Assembly (NCBI RefSeq): GCF_900176145.1 | Contig: NZ_FWWY01000001.1 | Span: 439,517-503,516, forward strand | DNA: 64,000 nt | Origin: Sulfobacillus thermosulfidooxidans DSM 9293 | GTDB taxonomy: Bacteria; Bacillota; Sulfobacillia; Sulfobacillales; Sulfobacillaceae | Direction of reading: 5' to 3' | Part shown: positions 26,372 through 34,857 of the stretch, piece by piece | Layout of the letters: every line of letters starts with the position of its first letter | How positions within the stretch are numbered: the stretch's first letter is position 1 | Position numbers and translations under genes: made by a program | The notes under the pieces: generated by a model | Databases searched by the model: none | What the model was told of the DNA's origin: nothing | Seen by the model: only the letters and a program-made list of their open reading frames with translations

Positions 26372-27388
26372 GTGCCAACTGTTACTGACCAACACAAGCG
26401 TCCGCTGCGTGATCTCCGCTTATCCGTGACGGACCGCTGCAATTTTCGCTGCGTCTATTGCATGCCGAAAGAAGTCTTTGGCGCCAAATTTCACTTTTTA
26501 CCCAAGCATGATTTACTGACATTCGATGAATTAACGCGCACTGTAAGGATTTTTTCTCAGTTAGGTGTGAAAAAGGTGCGTATTACCGGCGGAGAACCCT
26601 TATTACGTCAAGATTTAGATGTGTTAATTCGGCAATTAAGTGAGGTTCCGGGCATAGAAGACATTGCCATGACCACCAATGGCTACTTCTTGGACCGAAG
26701 ACGCGCAATGCTTCTTCGCCAAGCAGGCCTTAAACGTGTAACCATCAGCCTCGATGCCCTCACTGATGAGGTCTTCAAGGCCGTCAATGATGTTGGTGTA
26801 CCCGTCGGAAAAATTCTTTCCGCTATTGATGCCGCCATTTTTGCTGGTCTTGGACCTGTTAAAGTCAACATGGTTGTGAAACGCGATGTCAATGACCAAC
26901 AAATCATTCCCATGGCACGCCATTTCCGCCATAGTGGAGTCGTCTTACGATTCATTGAATATATGGATGTCGGTAACACCAATGGATGGCGACTAGATGA
27001 TGTGGTACCGGCATCAGAAATTCTGGCAATCCTCCAACAAGAATGGCCATTAGAACCATTAGCTCCCAATCATCCAGGAGAAGTCGCCCGGCGCTTTCGC
27101 TATCAAGATGGTGGGGGTGAAATCGGTATCATCGCGTCCGTAACCCAACCCTTTTGCCATCATTGTTCCCGCATTCGCCTTTCGCCTGAAGGCCGTCTCT
27201 ATACCTGTTTGTTTGGCTCTGAAGGGTTTGATTTACGGCATCTTTTACGGGAAGAGAGATGGGATGATGCTCAGATTGAGAACGCATTACAACTTCTGTG
27301 GCAGAGGCGTACCGATCAATATTCCCTACTGCGGTCCCAAGCCACATCATCCGCGCCCAAAGTAGAAATGTCGCATATTGGTGGATAA
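26372..27388 (+). CDS. moaA: GTP 3',8-cyclase
   Basis: A radical SAM enzyme of about 338 residues for the first step of molybdenum cofactor synthesis. The N-terminal cluster motif is CNFRCVYC, ITGGEP is the SAM-binding GGE region, the C-terminal cluster is CHHCSRIRLSPEGRLYTC, and the protein ends in the conserved Gly-Gly. GTG at 26372 is preferred since GTGAGG lies 6 nt upstream; the ATG at 26345 has no ribosome site. No other moa or moe gene is in the window. Confidence 0.94.
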   Translation: MPTVTDQHKRPLRDLRLSVTDRCNFRCVYCMPKEVFGAKFHFLPKHDLLTFDELTRTVRIFSQLGVKKVRITGGEPLLRQDLDVLIRQLSEVPGIEDIAMTTNGYFLDRRRAMLLRQAGLKRVTISLDALTDEVFKAVNDVGVPVGKILSAIDAAIFAGLGPVKVNMVVKRDVNDQQIIPMARHFRHSGVVLRFIEYMDVGNTNGWRLDDVVPASEILAILQQEWPLEPLAPNHPGEVARRFRYQDGGGEIGIIASVTQPFCHHCSRIRLSPEGRLYTCLFGSEGFDLRHLLREERWDDAQIENALQLLWQRRTDQYSLLRSQATSSAPKVEMSHIGG

Positions 27389-27491
27389 ATTATTGCCCTA
27401 CCATTATTCGCTGATCTCTCCAAAAGTTGGCTCATGCAAGCATTTCACCCCCTTTTGCGCCCGCGCATAGAGTAACCACTGATTCAGTAAA

Positions 27492-27517
27492 CAGATTTCT
27501 CATCCAATGGAAATCTG
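27492..27517 (+). promoter_or_regulatory. leader hairpin before asnB
   Basis: Perfect 8-bp arms CAGATTTC and GAAATCTG with a 10-nt loop, ending about 8 nt before the asnB ribosome site GAGGAGG. It could affect translation; no function is shown. Confidence 0.4.
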
Positions 27518-27536
27518 AAGATGAGGAGGTTAACGT

Positions 27537-29381
27537 ATGTGCGGGATTGCAGGATGGATTGACTGGCAGCAAGATATCCGAGCTTACCAGTCTTCTTTAG
27601 ATGCCATGGTTCAGCCCCTAACGTGCCGAGGACCAGACGGGAGCGGCACCTGGGTGACTGAACATGCCGCGATGGGACACCGTCGCCTTGTCGTCATTGA
27701 TCCCGAAGGCGGTATGCAGCCAATGTCCCGCCGAGAAGGTCGCCGGGTTTATACAATCGTTTACAATGGCGAATTATATAATTACCGGGAACTGCGACAG
27801 GAACTCATCAGCATGGGATATTCCTTCGCCAGTCAATCCGATACCGAAGTGCTCTTAACGGCCTACATTGCTTGGGGACACGAATCATTAAGCCGCCTCA
27901 ATGGGATTTTTGCCTTTGCCATATGGGATGCAGCCGAACAAACGCTTTTTCTGGCACGGGACCGTCTGGGCGTCAAACCCTTGTTTTATGCGCCGCTACA
28001 CCAGGGTATCCTTTTTGGATCCGAAATGAAAGCAATTTTGGCTCATCCTCAAATGCCACACCGTGTCAGTCGCGAGGGACTCGCTGAAGTTTTTGCGCTA
28101 GGTCCTGCCAGAACCCCTGGCCATGGAGTCTTTGACGGGTTGTATGAGCTGCGGCCAGGCGAATATCTGCAGTATAAACGCGGACGCATTTCTACCCACC
28201 GTTATTGGCAACTCGTGTCCCACGAACACCCTGACGATGTGTTTACCACACGACAAACCATTCGCGATCTCCTCGAAGATACGGTTAAGCGACAGTTAAT
28301 TGCTGACGTGCCCGTTGTCACCCTGTTATCTGGTGGATTAGATTCCAGTGCCGTCACCGCCTTAGCGGTAAAAGCCTTTAAAGACGAAAAACGCGGTCCG
28401 CTAAAAACGTTTTCTATCGACTTTGTCGATATGGAAAAACATTTTAAGCCGACAGCATTTCAAACAAATCTTGATGCCCCCTGGGTCAACCGCGTATCAG
28501 AATATCTCGGCACCATCCATTCCCGGATCGTATTGGATACGCCCGATCTTGTCGATAATCTCGTTGCCTCGTTGCACGCCCGGGATCTGCCTGGCATGGC
28601 AGACGTTGATACATCGTTGCTGGTATTTGCCCGCGCCATCAAACAACAAGCGACCGTCGGGCTTTCGGGCGAAGCGGCTGATGAAATATTCGGGGGTTAC
28701 CCATGGTTTCACCATCCGGATGCTATTGAGGCTCACACTTTCCCCTGGGCCCGCCGCCTGCAAGACCGGGTGAGTATCTTATCTAACGAATTCGTCCACT
28801 ATATTCGGCCGTTCGAATACACCCAACAGCGCTATCAAGAAGCGTTAGATGAAGTGCCGCGCTTGGCAGGCGAATCGCGCAGTGCTGCGCGCATACGCGA
28901 AATCAGCTATTTAACTCTGACACGCTTTTTGCCAACGCTTTTGGATCGCAAAGACCGGATGACGATGGCCGTGGGGCTCGAAGTCCGTGTGCCTTTTTGT
29001 GACCACCGGCTTGTCGAATACGTATGGAATATTCCGTGGGCTATGAAAACACAAGGCGAACACCGCAAGGTCATTTTACGGCAGGCCATGGAAGGGATTC
29101 TGCCCGATGATGTCTTGTGGCGTCAAAAAAGCCCTTATCCTTCCACTCCAAATCCATCCTATTTCGCAAGGATGCGAGAGCAATTAACAGACATTCTCGC
29201 TGATCCTGCTTCTGCCCTTCATCAAATCGTTGACGTCACGCGTGTCAAAGAATTGATGAACCAAGGACCGATGGCCGAGCAAATTCCGTGGTTTGGCCAA
29301 TTAATGGGCAACGCTCAATTATTCGCATTCTTGATTCAAGCCCATTATTGGTTTGCCGATTACCACATTGAGCTGGGATAA
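27537..29381 (+). CDS. asnB: asparagine synthase (glutamine-hydrolysing)
   Basis: 614 residues. The N-terminal Ntn glutaminase begins MCGIAGWIDW with the catalytic Cys2, followed by the synthetase domain with the PP-loop LLSGGLDSSAV and ATP-binding features such as GLSGEAADEIFGGYPW and TRFLPTLLDRKDRMTM. It makes asparagine from aspartate, glutamine and ATP, or a similar amidation. GAGGAGG precedes the ATG. A long hairpin overlaps its stop codon and separates it from convergent dapA. Confidence 0.94.
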   Translation: MCGIAGWIDWQQDIRAYQSSLDAMVQPLTCRGPDGSGTWVTEHAAMGHRRLVVIDPEGGMQPMSRREGRRVYTIVYNGELYNYRELRQELISMGYSFASQSDTEVLLTAYIAWGHESLSRLNGIFAFAIWDAAEQTLFLARDRLGVKPLFYAPLHQGILFGSEMKAILAHPQMPHRVSREGLAEVFALGPARTPGHGVFDGLYELRPGEYLQYKRGRISTHRYWQLVSHEHPDDVFTTRQTIRDLLEDTVKRQLIADVPVVTLLSGGLDSSAVTALAVKAFKDEKRGPLKTFSIDFVDMEKHFKPTAFQTNLDAPWVNRVSEYLGTIHSRIVLDTPDLVDNLVASLHARDLPGMADVDTSLLVFARAIKQQATVGLSGEAADEIFGGYPWFHHPDAIEAHTFPWARRLQDRVSILSNEFVHYIRPFEYTQQRYQEALDEVPRLAGESRSAARIREISYLTLTRFLPTLLDRKDRMTMAVGLEVRVPFCDHRLVEYVWNIPWAMKTQGEHRKVILRQAMEGILPDDVLWRQKSPYPSTPNPSYFARMREQLTDILADPASALHQIVDVTRVKELMNQGPMAEQIPWFGQLMGNAQLFAFLIQAHYWFADYHIELG

Positions 29382-29405
29382 AGGCCGGACGCCGGTCTTT
29401 ATCCC
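29375..29405. terminator. bidirectional terminator between asnB and dapA
   Basis: Fourteen-base arms with one G-U pair and a 3-nt loop (29389-29391). The asnB stop codon lies in the left arm, and the right arm ends just before the dapA stop. Confidence 0.85.
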
Positions 29406-29407
29406 AA

Positions 29408-30313
29408 TTAACTAGCCCGGGGCCACATCCGCTCTGGAACTAACTGGTCAATCAACTGTCGCAGCATCTCAAAAGCTTGCTCATGGCGTGGAGTTACTAA
29501 CGGTAGCCGCACATCGCCGGCATGAAATCCGAGATAATTCATCGCCCATTTCACGCTAATCGGGTTCGTGTAACGAAACAGTTCGTGGAATATGGGCATG
29601 AGTGTGGTATTAATTTGCCGAGCCTGCTCTAAGTTTCCTTGTAATAGGCTTTCTGTCATCGTCACCAGCTCATCGCCCACCAAGTGTGATGCCACACTAA
29701 CCACGCCATAGGCACCTAAGGTCAACGCTGTAAAGTACATGGCATCGTCACCAGAGTAGACCCGAATTTGCGGCGAAACAAGATTAATGAGTTCTTGCAT
29801 TTGAGGTAAAGAACCTGCTGCCTCTTTAATCGCCACAACATTGTCACATTCTTGGGTAATGGTTCGCACCGTAGCGGGAAGGAGATTGACGCCAGTTCGG
29901 CCAGGAATATTGTAGAGCATAACAGGTACGGGTAATCCCGTGGCAATCTCAACAAAATGGCGAATCAGGCCTTCTTGCGGAGGTTTATTATAATAGGGAC
30001 AAACGAGCAAAACGCCATCGGCGCCATTTTCTGCCGCTTCCCACGACAGTTCCCGGCTGTGCACCGTATTATTCGTCCCGGTGCCCATCCATAAAGGAAC
30101 ATCATCGCCTACCTGCTCGCGCACCGCTCGCAATAAATTCATCCGTTCACGGTCCGTCAACGCGGGGGATTCGCCCGTGGTACCAGAAAGAATAAGACCG
30201 CCACTCCCGTGTTCCACCAGCCAGTTAGCTAATCGACCTGCTTCATCGTAATCCACTTGACCAGCATCGTTAAAAGGGGTAATCATCGCAGTAAAAATCC
30301 GGGGTAATTGCAT
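29408..30313 (-). CDS. dapA: 4-hydroxy-tetrahydrodipicolinate synthase
   Basis: 301 residues, class I aldolase that condenses pyruvate and aspartate semialdehyde in diaminopimelate/lysine synthesis. Seen: LSGTTGESPALT, the Tyr in VMLYNIPGRTGVNL and the Schiff-base Lys in VVAIKEAAG. ATG at 30313 lies 7 nt after AAGGAGG; upstream in-frame codons to 30358 have no ribosome site. A 42-codon ORF with its own ribosome site and a good promoter precede it. A DapL-like aminotransferase of the same pathway is divergent. Confidence 0.95.
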   Translation of the reverse strand: MQLPRIFTAMITPFNDAGQVDYDEAGRLANWLVEHGSGGLILSGTTGESPALTDRERMNLLRAVREQVGDDVPLWMGTGTNNTVHSRELSWEAAENGADGVLLVCPYYNKPPQEGLIRHFVEIATGLPVPVMLYNIPGRTGVNLLPATVRTITQECDNVVAIKEAAGSLPQMQELINLVSPQIRVYSGDDAMYFTALTLGAYGVVSVASHLVGDELVTMTESLLQGNLEQARQINTTLMPIFHELFRYTNPISVKWAMNYLGFHAGDVRLPLVTPRHEQAFEMLRQLIDQLVPERMWPRAS

Positions 30314-30375
30314 AAAAAGACCTCCTTGAATGTTGTGGATATCCCAAAATCTTGACACGCCGGATCGCGCGAAAA

Positions 30376-30504
30376 TTACGCACGAGCCGGCCAGGTCTTA
30401 ACGCCGGGCTTCTTCCACGACTTCACAGAGGCTAAGAGGATAACAGGAGCAAAAGAACATACGGAGACCTTCATCAAGCCATTGCGTAAAAACGAATGGA
30501 CCAT
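30376..30504 (-). CDS. 42-residue leader ORF or small protein upstream of dapA
   Basis: ATG at 30504 is 7 nt after AAAGGAG, and the ORF ends with TAA at 30376, 62 nt before the dapA start. The peptide has a short hydrophobic segment (VSVCSFAPVILLASV, about 13-27) followed by a basic, Lys-rich tail with five lysines overall. A near-consensus promoter lies 50 nt upstream. It may be a regulatory leader peptide for dapA, since lysine is the end product of the pathway, or a small membrane protein; neither is shown. No known family is recognised. Confidence 0.55.
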   Translation of the reverse strand: MVHSFLRNGLMKVSVCSFAPVILLASVKSWKKPGVKTWPARA

Positions 30505-30556
30505 GATTTGTCTCCTTTCCCTGTGTGTTCTTCGCGTGTTTTACTTTCTTGCCGTT

Positions 30557-30585
30557 ACTATATCATGCCGTGCCGCTGGCGTCAA
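30557..30585 (-). promoter_or_regulatory. SigA-type promoter for the leader ORF and dapA
   Basis: On the minus strand TTGACG (30585-30580), 17 bp, TATAGT (30562-30557). Transcription would begin near 30550, 45 nt before the leader ORF start. Confidence 0.75.
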
Positions 30586-30706
30586 ATAAAAATTCATCAC
30601 GTTTGTATATATTTCGTTGCACTTTGTGGAGACTTGTGTCATAACTGAGGTGTTTTGAGAATCCCACCTGACCATCACCATGGATTTTTAGGAGGTTACC
30701 TGTATT

Positions 30707-31885
30707 ATGCGACGGGCATCGCGAATGAACAAAATTCCCCCGTATTTATTCTTAGAACTCGATAAATTGATAGCGAGACAACGCGAAATGGGACGGGATG
30801 TCATTTCTCTCGGTATTGGGGATCCTGACCAACCCACAGCATCTGTCGCTGTCGAAGCTTTGAAACGCGCGGTCGATAATCCCGAAACTCATCGCTATCC
30901 CAATTATCTGGGAAGCCTTGATTTCCGGACATCGATGGCCCAGTGGTATCATAACCGCTTTGGCGTGGAACTTGACCCTCGCTCGGAGGTTCTTGGACTA
31001 ATCGGGTCCAAAGAAGGCATTGCGCACTTGATATGGGCCATGGCGGAGCCGGGAGATATTGTCCTCGTCCCCGATCCGGCGTATCCCGTTTATTATACCC
31101 AAACCATTTTGGCGGGTGCTGAGCCTTATGCTCTCCCTCTTACTGCCGAAAGGCAATTTTTACCCGATTTATCTGCCATCCCGGAAAACGTTTGGGCTCG
31201 CGCCAAAATGCTGTGGCTGAATTACCCCAACAATCCCACTGGTGCGATCGCCACGCGTGACTTTTATGAGGAAGCCGTACAACTATGTTTAAAACATGAT
31301 GTGCTTTTGTGCAGCGACGGCGCCTATCTCGATATTGGCTTTGATGGATATCAAGCCCCTTCCATTTTAGAAATTCCCGGGGCCAAGAATATTGCGATTG
31401 AGTTTTATTCCTTATCCAAACCCTTTAACATGACCGGGTGGCGTATTGCCGCGGCGGTGGGCAATCCCGAAGCCATTGACGCCTTAGGAACGCTTAAGAG
31501 TAATCTTGATTCCGGTCCTTTCACCGCCATTCAGGATGCTGCCATCGCCACCCTTGATTCAAATCCAATTCCTTTTATCCAATCCATGAACGCTTTATAT
31601 CAAGAGCGCCGGGATTTGGCCGTCAAAGCCCTCAATAATATGGGAATTCCCATTACCCCGCCCAGATCCACATTCTATTTGTGGTTTCCGGCTCCCTTTG
31701 GCATGAGTTCCCAAGAGGCCACCAATTATTTTGTCCAGTATGCCGATGTCGTGCTCACACCTGGAGAAGCCTATGGCGACCATGGACGCGGTTGGATGCG
31801 CATTTCCTTGACGATTGACACGGCCCGGCTTCAAGAAGGGCTAGACCGCATGGCACGAGCCTTACGCGATCATCCGCCAGTGTAA
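30707..31885 (+). CDS. dapL: class I/II aminotransferase, probably LL-diaminopimelate aminotransferase
   Basis: 392 residues, fold type I PLP enzyme. Seen: ISLGIGDPDQPT, RYPNYLGSLDFR, WLNYPNNPTGA, SDGAYLDI with the PLP-binding Asp and Tyr, and the Schiff-base Lys in YSLSKPFNMTGWR. The sequence follows DapL-type enzymes, which convert tetrahydrodipicolinate directly to LL-diaminopimelate, and its position divergent from dapA fits. Other alpha-aminotransferases are similar, so the substrate is likely but not certain. AGGAGG lies 11 nt before the ATG. Its 3' end overlaps the convergent gene by 16 nt. Confidence 0.78.
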   Translation: MRRASRMNKIPPYLFLELDKLIARQREMGRDVISLGIGDPDQPTASVAVEALKRAVDNPETHRYPNYLGSLDFRTSMAQWYHNRFGVELDPRSEVLGLIGSKEGIAHLIWAMAEPGDIVLVPDPAYPVYYTQTILAGAEPYALPLTAERQFLPDLSAIPENVWARAKMLWLNYPNNPTGAIATRDFYEEAVQLCLKHDVLLCSDGAYLDIGFDGYQAPSILEIPGAKNIAIEFYSLSKPFNMTGWRIAAAVGNPEAIDALGTLKSNLDSGPFTAIQDAAIATLDSNPIPFIQSMNALYQERRDLAVKALNNMGIPITPPRSTFYLWFPAPFGMSSQEATNYFVQYADVVLTPGEAYGDHGRGWMRISLTIDTARLQEGLDRMARALRDHPPV

Positions 31886-32610
31886 AATCCTTGAACAATA
31901 GCTTTTAAATAGCGAACAACAGGACGTGTTTGGCTCTCCAAGACATGTAAACCCGATGGACTAATGGGGATGCCTAACACGTCTTCTAGTTCTGTCGGCC
32001 CGTTCTGGGACAGGGCGTTTAAGTATCGCCGCACATCATTGATAATCTCATCACATCGCTGTTCCAAAGACATCGAGACGGCAATGGCAATGCGCCCCAT
32101 TTCGTCCTGAGTGAACCCTTTCACTTCACAGTGCGATGGAGGAATCTCAATTCCGACCTCCTCCACAGCTTCACGCCGAGCGGAAGAGACGGGAAGAAAA
32201 CGCCCGTCGACAATATCGTCAAAATTCGGCGACCCGCCAATCGCCTGAATCCAGCCAGGTCTTGATGTATCAGGACTCATCACCCCGGCAATTAACCAGT
32301 TGTCCCGAGTCACCAAACAGGCTGCGGCAAATAGCACCCGCACCTGATAGGGGTGCTGTGCGGGCAATTGCCGGCTAAATAGGTAATGGGCATAGTCCGT
32401 CAATACTCCTTCGATGAAAACGCTCGACCCTTCTTCATGCACTTGACGAACACTCAACACGGGACCGCGGAAAAATGGTGTCCCGTGGCGTATTAAGCCG
32501 TCCCAATATTGGTTAACTTGTTGCTGAAGTCCCTCGGGAAGACGCCACGGTTCTTTATCAACAACAACCTCTAAATGGCGCGTGGCAACCCATCGAGTCA
32601 CTTTTGCCAT
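31870..32610 (-). CDS. Nudix-like protein
   Basis: About 246 residues from the ATG at 32610. The second half carries a degenerate Nudix box: the helix REAVEEVGIEI is intact, but the preceding GX5E part is not in normal form. The N-terminal 100 residues are not a domain I know. It may hydrolyse or merely bind a nucleoside-diphosphate compound. The ORF is open to 32748, but that would overlap the upstream DUF4149 gene and lacks a ribosome site. Confidence 0.65.
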   Translation of the reverse strand: MAKVTRWVATRHLEVVVDKEPWRLPEGLQQQVNQYWDGLIRHGTPFFRGPVLSVRQVHEEGSSVFIEGVLTDYAHYLFSRQLPAQHPYQVRVLFAAACLVTRDNWLIAGVMSPDTSRPGWIQAIGGSPNFDDIVDGRFLPVSSARREAVEEVGIEIPPSHCEVKGFTQDEMGRIAIAVSMSLEQRCDEIINDVRRYLNALSQNGPTELEDVLGIPISPSGLHVLESQTRPVVRYLKAIVQGFYTGG

Positions 32611-32707
32611 GGATTTCTCATCACCATACAATCCTTCTTTTCGCGTTATCTTAAAGCGCCACCGGACCTGTAATGTGTTTTTTCGATTTGTCTTTGTCAA
32701 ACGAGAT

Positions 32708-33133
32708 TTAGTCGCGAATAATCCACGTTTCAAGAATAAAGCCGACAATCAATAAAATACCGATCACGGTATTAATCATCACCGATTCGCCATGAAGATG
32801 GGCAAACCGGCTCGATGCACTGTTTAAATGATTCATGATTCCTAAAAGCCGGTTAGCGTATACCACTAATATCCATGCTAACAGCGCTTCAATAAATAGT
32901 AGCCAGTTCTTGCGGCTTGAGGCATACCACGCTGCCAACAGAGAACCAATGAGCGCCAAACCTCCGCCCCACAAACCGATGCCGTAATATGCGGGAAAAA
33001 TGCGAACCAATAAACGGCCAGCATCGACCATGGGCAGTTCTAAAAAAATGGCCGGGGCCACCACTAACGAGAAAAAAATAATCGTGCCTAACCATATCCC
33101 ACTCCCAATTCTCCATAAAAACCGCCCGACCAT
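32708..33133 (-). CDS. DUF4149 membrane protein
   Basis: About 141 residues and four membrane segments (about 5-28, 48-70, 78-98 and 118-138). The pattern WLGTIIFFSLVVAPAIF near the start and the loop before the second helix fit DUF4149 (TMEM205-like) proteins, whose function is unknown. The ATG at 33133 is 11 nt after GTGAGG; the ATG at 33142 would be only 2 nt from it. It is followed by the Nudix-like gene on the same strand. Confidence 0.72.
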   Translation of the reverse strand: MVGRFLWRIGSGIWLGTIIFFSLVVAPAIFLELPMVDAGRLLVRIFPAYYGIGLWGGGLALIGSLLAAWYASSRKNWLLFIEALLAWILVVYANRLLGIMNHLNSASSRFAHLHGESVMINTVIGILLIVGFILETWIIRD

Positions 33134-33142
33134 GACGGTCAT

Positions 33143-33435
33143 GTCCTCACCCCGCCCTTATTGTGGGTTTACTCTCTATCCCTAGAATATTATGTCAGAC
33201 TCAAAGAAGACCGACATGTTTTGCAAGAAAAGAATCTTGTAGTTCATCAGGATTATGGCACCCATCTTTTGGCTCAGCTCTTCTGTGGTTGCTTGTCTGG
33301 TCGCTTTTTCGTACCATTACGGAAGAGGATTTTCAGGGTTCTTGTGATTTGCCCAACACGATTTCCGTTTGATGTGTTCATGAGCACCGACCATGATCAT
33401 ATCCTGTGAACGGTCAGACAGAAAGGACGCACGCA
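33143..33435. other. intergenic region between DUF4149 and lipL-like genes
   Basis: About 290 bp between divergent genes. I see no ORF with a ribosome site and no strong repeat; it presumably holds promoters for both genes. Confidence 0.5.
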
Positions 33436-34248
33436 GTGACGATATTGCCAGATGCTCGCTTCATTACCATTACAGCTGCCAACAATCCTGAAACCTTTCA
33501 CTTATCACCCGTTTTAGCAGAAGTCCTAGGTCGCTGGTCGGCGAGAACAGAGTCATGGGGTATTTTAATACGTGAGCATAATCCCTATCTCTTGTTAGGT
33601 CCCAAAGATCGGCGACTACCATTTTTGGACGAAGCTTTAAATTGGGCACAAAATCAAGGATACCCCGTGTATATGCGTGTCGGAGGCGGTTCTGCCGTCC
33701 TTTTGGATCGCACGTGCATAAGTTTCGCAGTCTCCCGCCCGTGCCGGGACTTGACCGTGTGGGAACAAAATTTCCGGGATATGACCGCCCCCATTATCGA
33801 TGGATTGCGCATGCTGGGTATTGCCACCCAATTTGGACGTGCCGAAGGCTCGTATTGTGAAGGTCCTTATGATCTCGTCACTCGTGACGGCAAGAAAATT
33901 GCCGGCATTGCGCAAGCCATTCGGGGAGGGTCTGCCCTCGTTTCCGGCATGATCTTAGTGCAGCAAGATCCTGTGAGAACGACAGAGTTCATTCAAGAAT
34001 TTTATCACCGAGCGGGAAGCCAACAAATATTGCGGGCTGATGTCGTGACCGCCCTGAGTCATCATCCAGGATTTTCCCAGGTCACGATCCAAGATGTGCA
34101 TGATGCCTTGATAGCCGGGTTTGAACAACACTATCACCTAATTTCCGAGCCCTTTTCGCCCGAGGAATGGCAAGAAGCTCGAGAATTAAATACTCTACGT
34201 TGCCTGCGTGGGGATCCTATTTCCGAACCCTCGGGCCGAACAGGCTAA
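33436..34248 (+). CDS. lipoyl/octanoyl transferase, LipL-like
   Basis: 270 residues of the BPL/LplA/LipB fold. RVGGGSAVLLD is the lipoate-binding loop, and GSYCEGPYDL followed by GKKIAGIAQ matches the acyl-thioester Cys region of LipL, the amidotransferase that moves octanoyl groups from GcvH to other lipoyl domains in Firmicutes; LipM is the alternative. It contributes to activation of 2-oxoacid dehydrogenases. GTG at 33436 lies 8 nt after AAAGGA; GTG at 33406 would include the ribosome site. Confidence 0.78.
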   Translation: MTILPDARFITITAANNPETFHLSPVLAEVLGRWSARTESWGILIREHNPYLLLGPKDRRLPFLDEALNWAQNQGYPVYMRVGGGSAVLLDRTCISFAVSRPCRDLTVWEQNFRDMTAPIIDGLRMLGIATQFGRAEGSYCEGPYDLVTRDGKKIAGIAQAIRGGSALVSGMILVQQDPVRTTEFIQEFYHRAGSQQILRADVVTALSHHPGFSQVTIQDVHDALIAGFEQHYHLISEPFSPEEWQEARELNTLRCLRGDPISEPSGRTG

Positions 34249-34314
34249 CTCATCACTCAGAAATTTCCTGTCTTTAACGCAGTATCATCTTCAACATATA
34301 GGAGGAAGATTCAT

Positions 34315-34743
34315 ATGCATGCAACGATTGAAACAGATAAAGGCACGATGGTCTTGGAACTCTACCCCAATGAAGCGCCGGGTACCGTCGCCAATTTTGC
34401 GAAACTCGCCCGTTCTGGATTTTATGATGGTCTCACCTTTCACCGAGTTATTCCAAATTTTGTTATTCAAGGTGGAGATCCCAATGGAGATGGGACGGGA
34501 GGACCAGGATATACGATTAAATGTGAAACCGAAGGCAATCCCCACAAACACCTGAGGGGATCATTATCGATGGCTCACCGCGGCCGGGACACTGGCGGCA
34601 GCCAGTTCTTTATTTGTCACAGTCCCCAGCCCCATCTCGATGGCGTCCACACTGTATTTGGCCGGGTTATCGAAGGCTTTGATGTGTTAGATAGTATTCG
34701 TCAAGGCGACCACATGACCCGGGTCACGATTCAAGACGAATAA
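34315..34743 (+). CDS. ppiB: cyclophilin-type peptidyl-prolyl isomerase
   Basis: A 142-residue single-domain cyclophilin without signal peptide, so cytoplasmic. Catalytic features are [15 protein letters not shown] (active-site Arg) and [22 protein letters not shown]. It accelerates cis-trans isomerisation of prolyl bonds. AGGAGG precedes the ATG. A strong hairpin follows at 34758. Confidence 0.96.
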   Translation: MHATIETDKGTMVLELYPNEAPGTVANFAKLARSGFYDGLTFHRVIPNFVIQGGDPNGDGTGGPGYTIKCETEGNPHKHLRGSLSMAHRGRDTGGSQFFICHSPQPHLDGVHTVFGRVIEGFDVLDSIRQGDHMTRVTIQDE

Positions 34744-34757
34744 TTTCAGCTACGGCT

Positions 34758-34792
34758 AAGGGAGGGCTAAGGTTTAACCTCAGCCCTCCCTT
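34758..34792. terminator. terminator between ppiB and the convergent S9 peptidase
   Basis: Fifteen-base arms (34758-34772 and 34778-34792, one mismatch) with TTTAA loop, followed by TTTCAC on the plus strand. Confidence 0.8.
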
Positions 34793-34857
34793 TCACTACC
34801 CATGTATCCACTGGCAAAGCCTTGACCCATGTCCCTATTGTTTTCCCCTAAGCAGAG

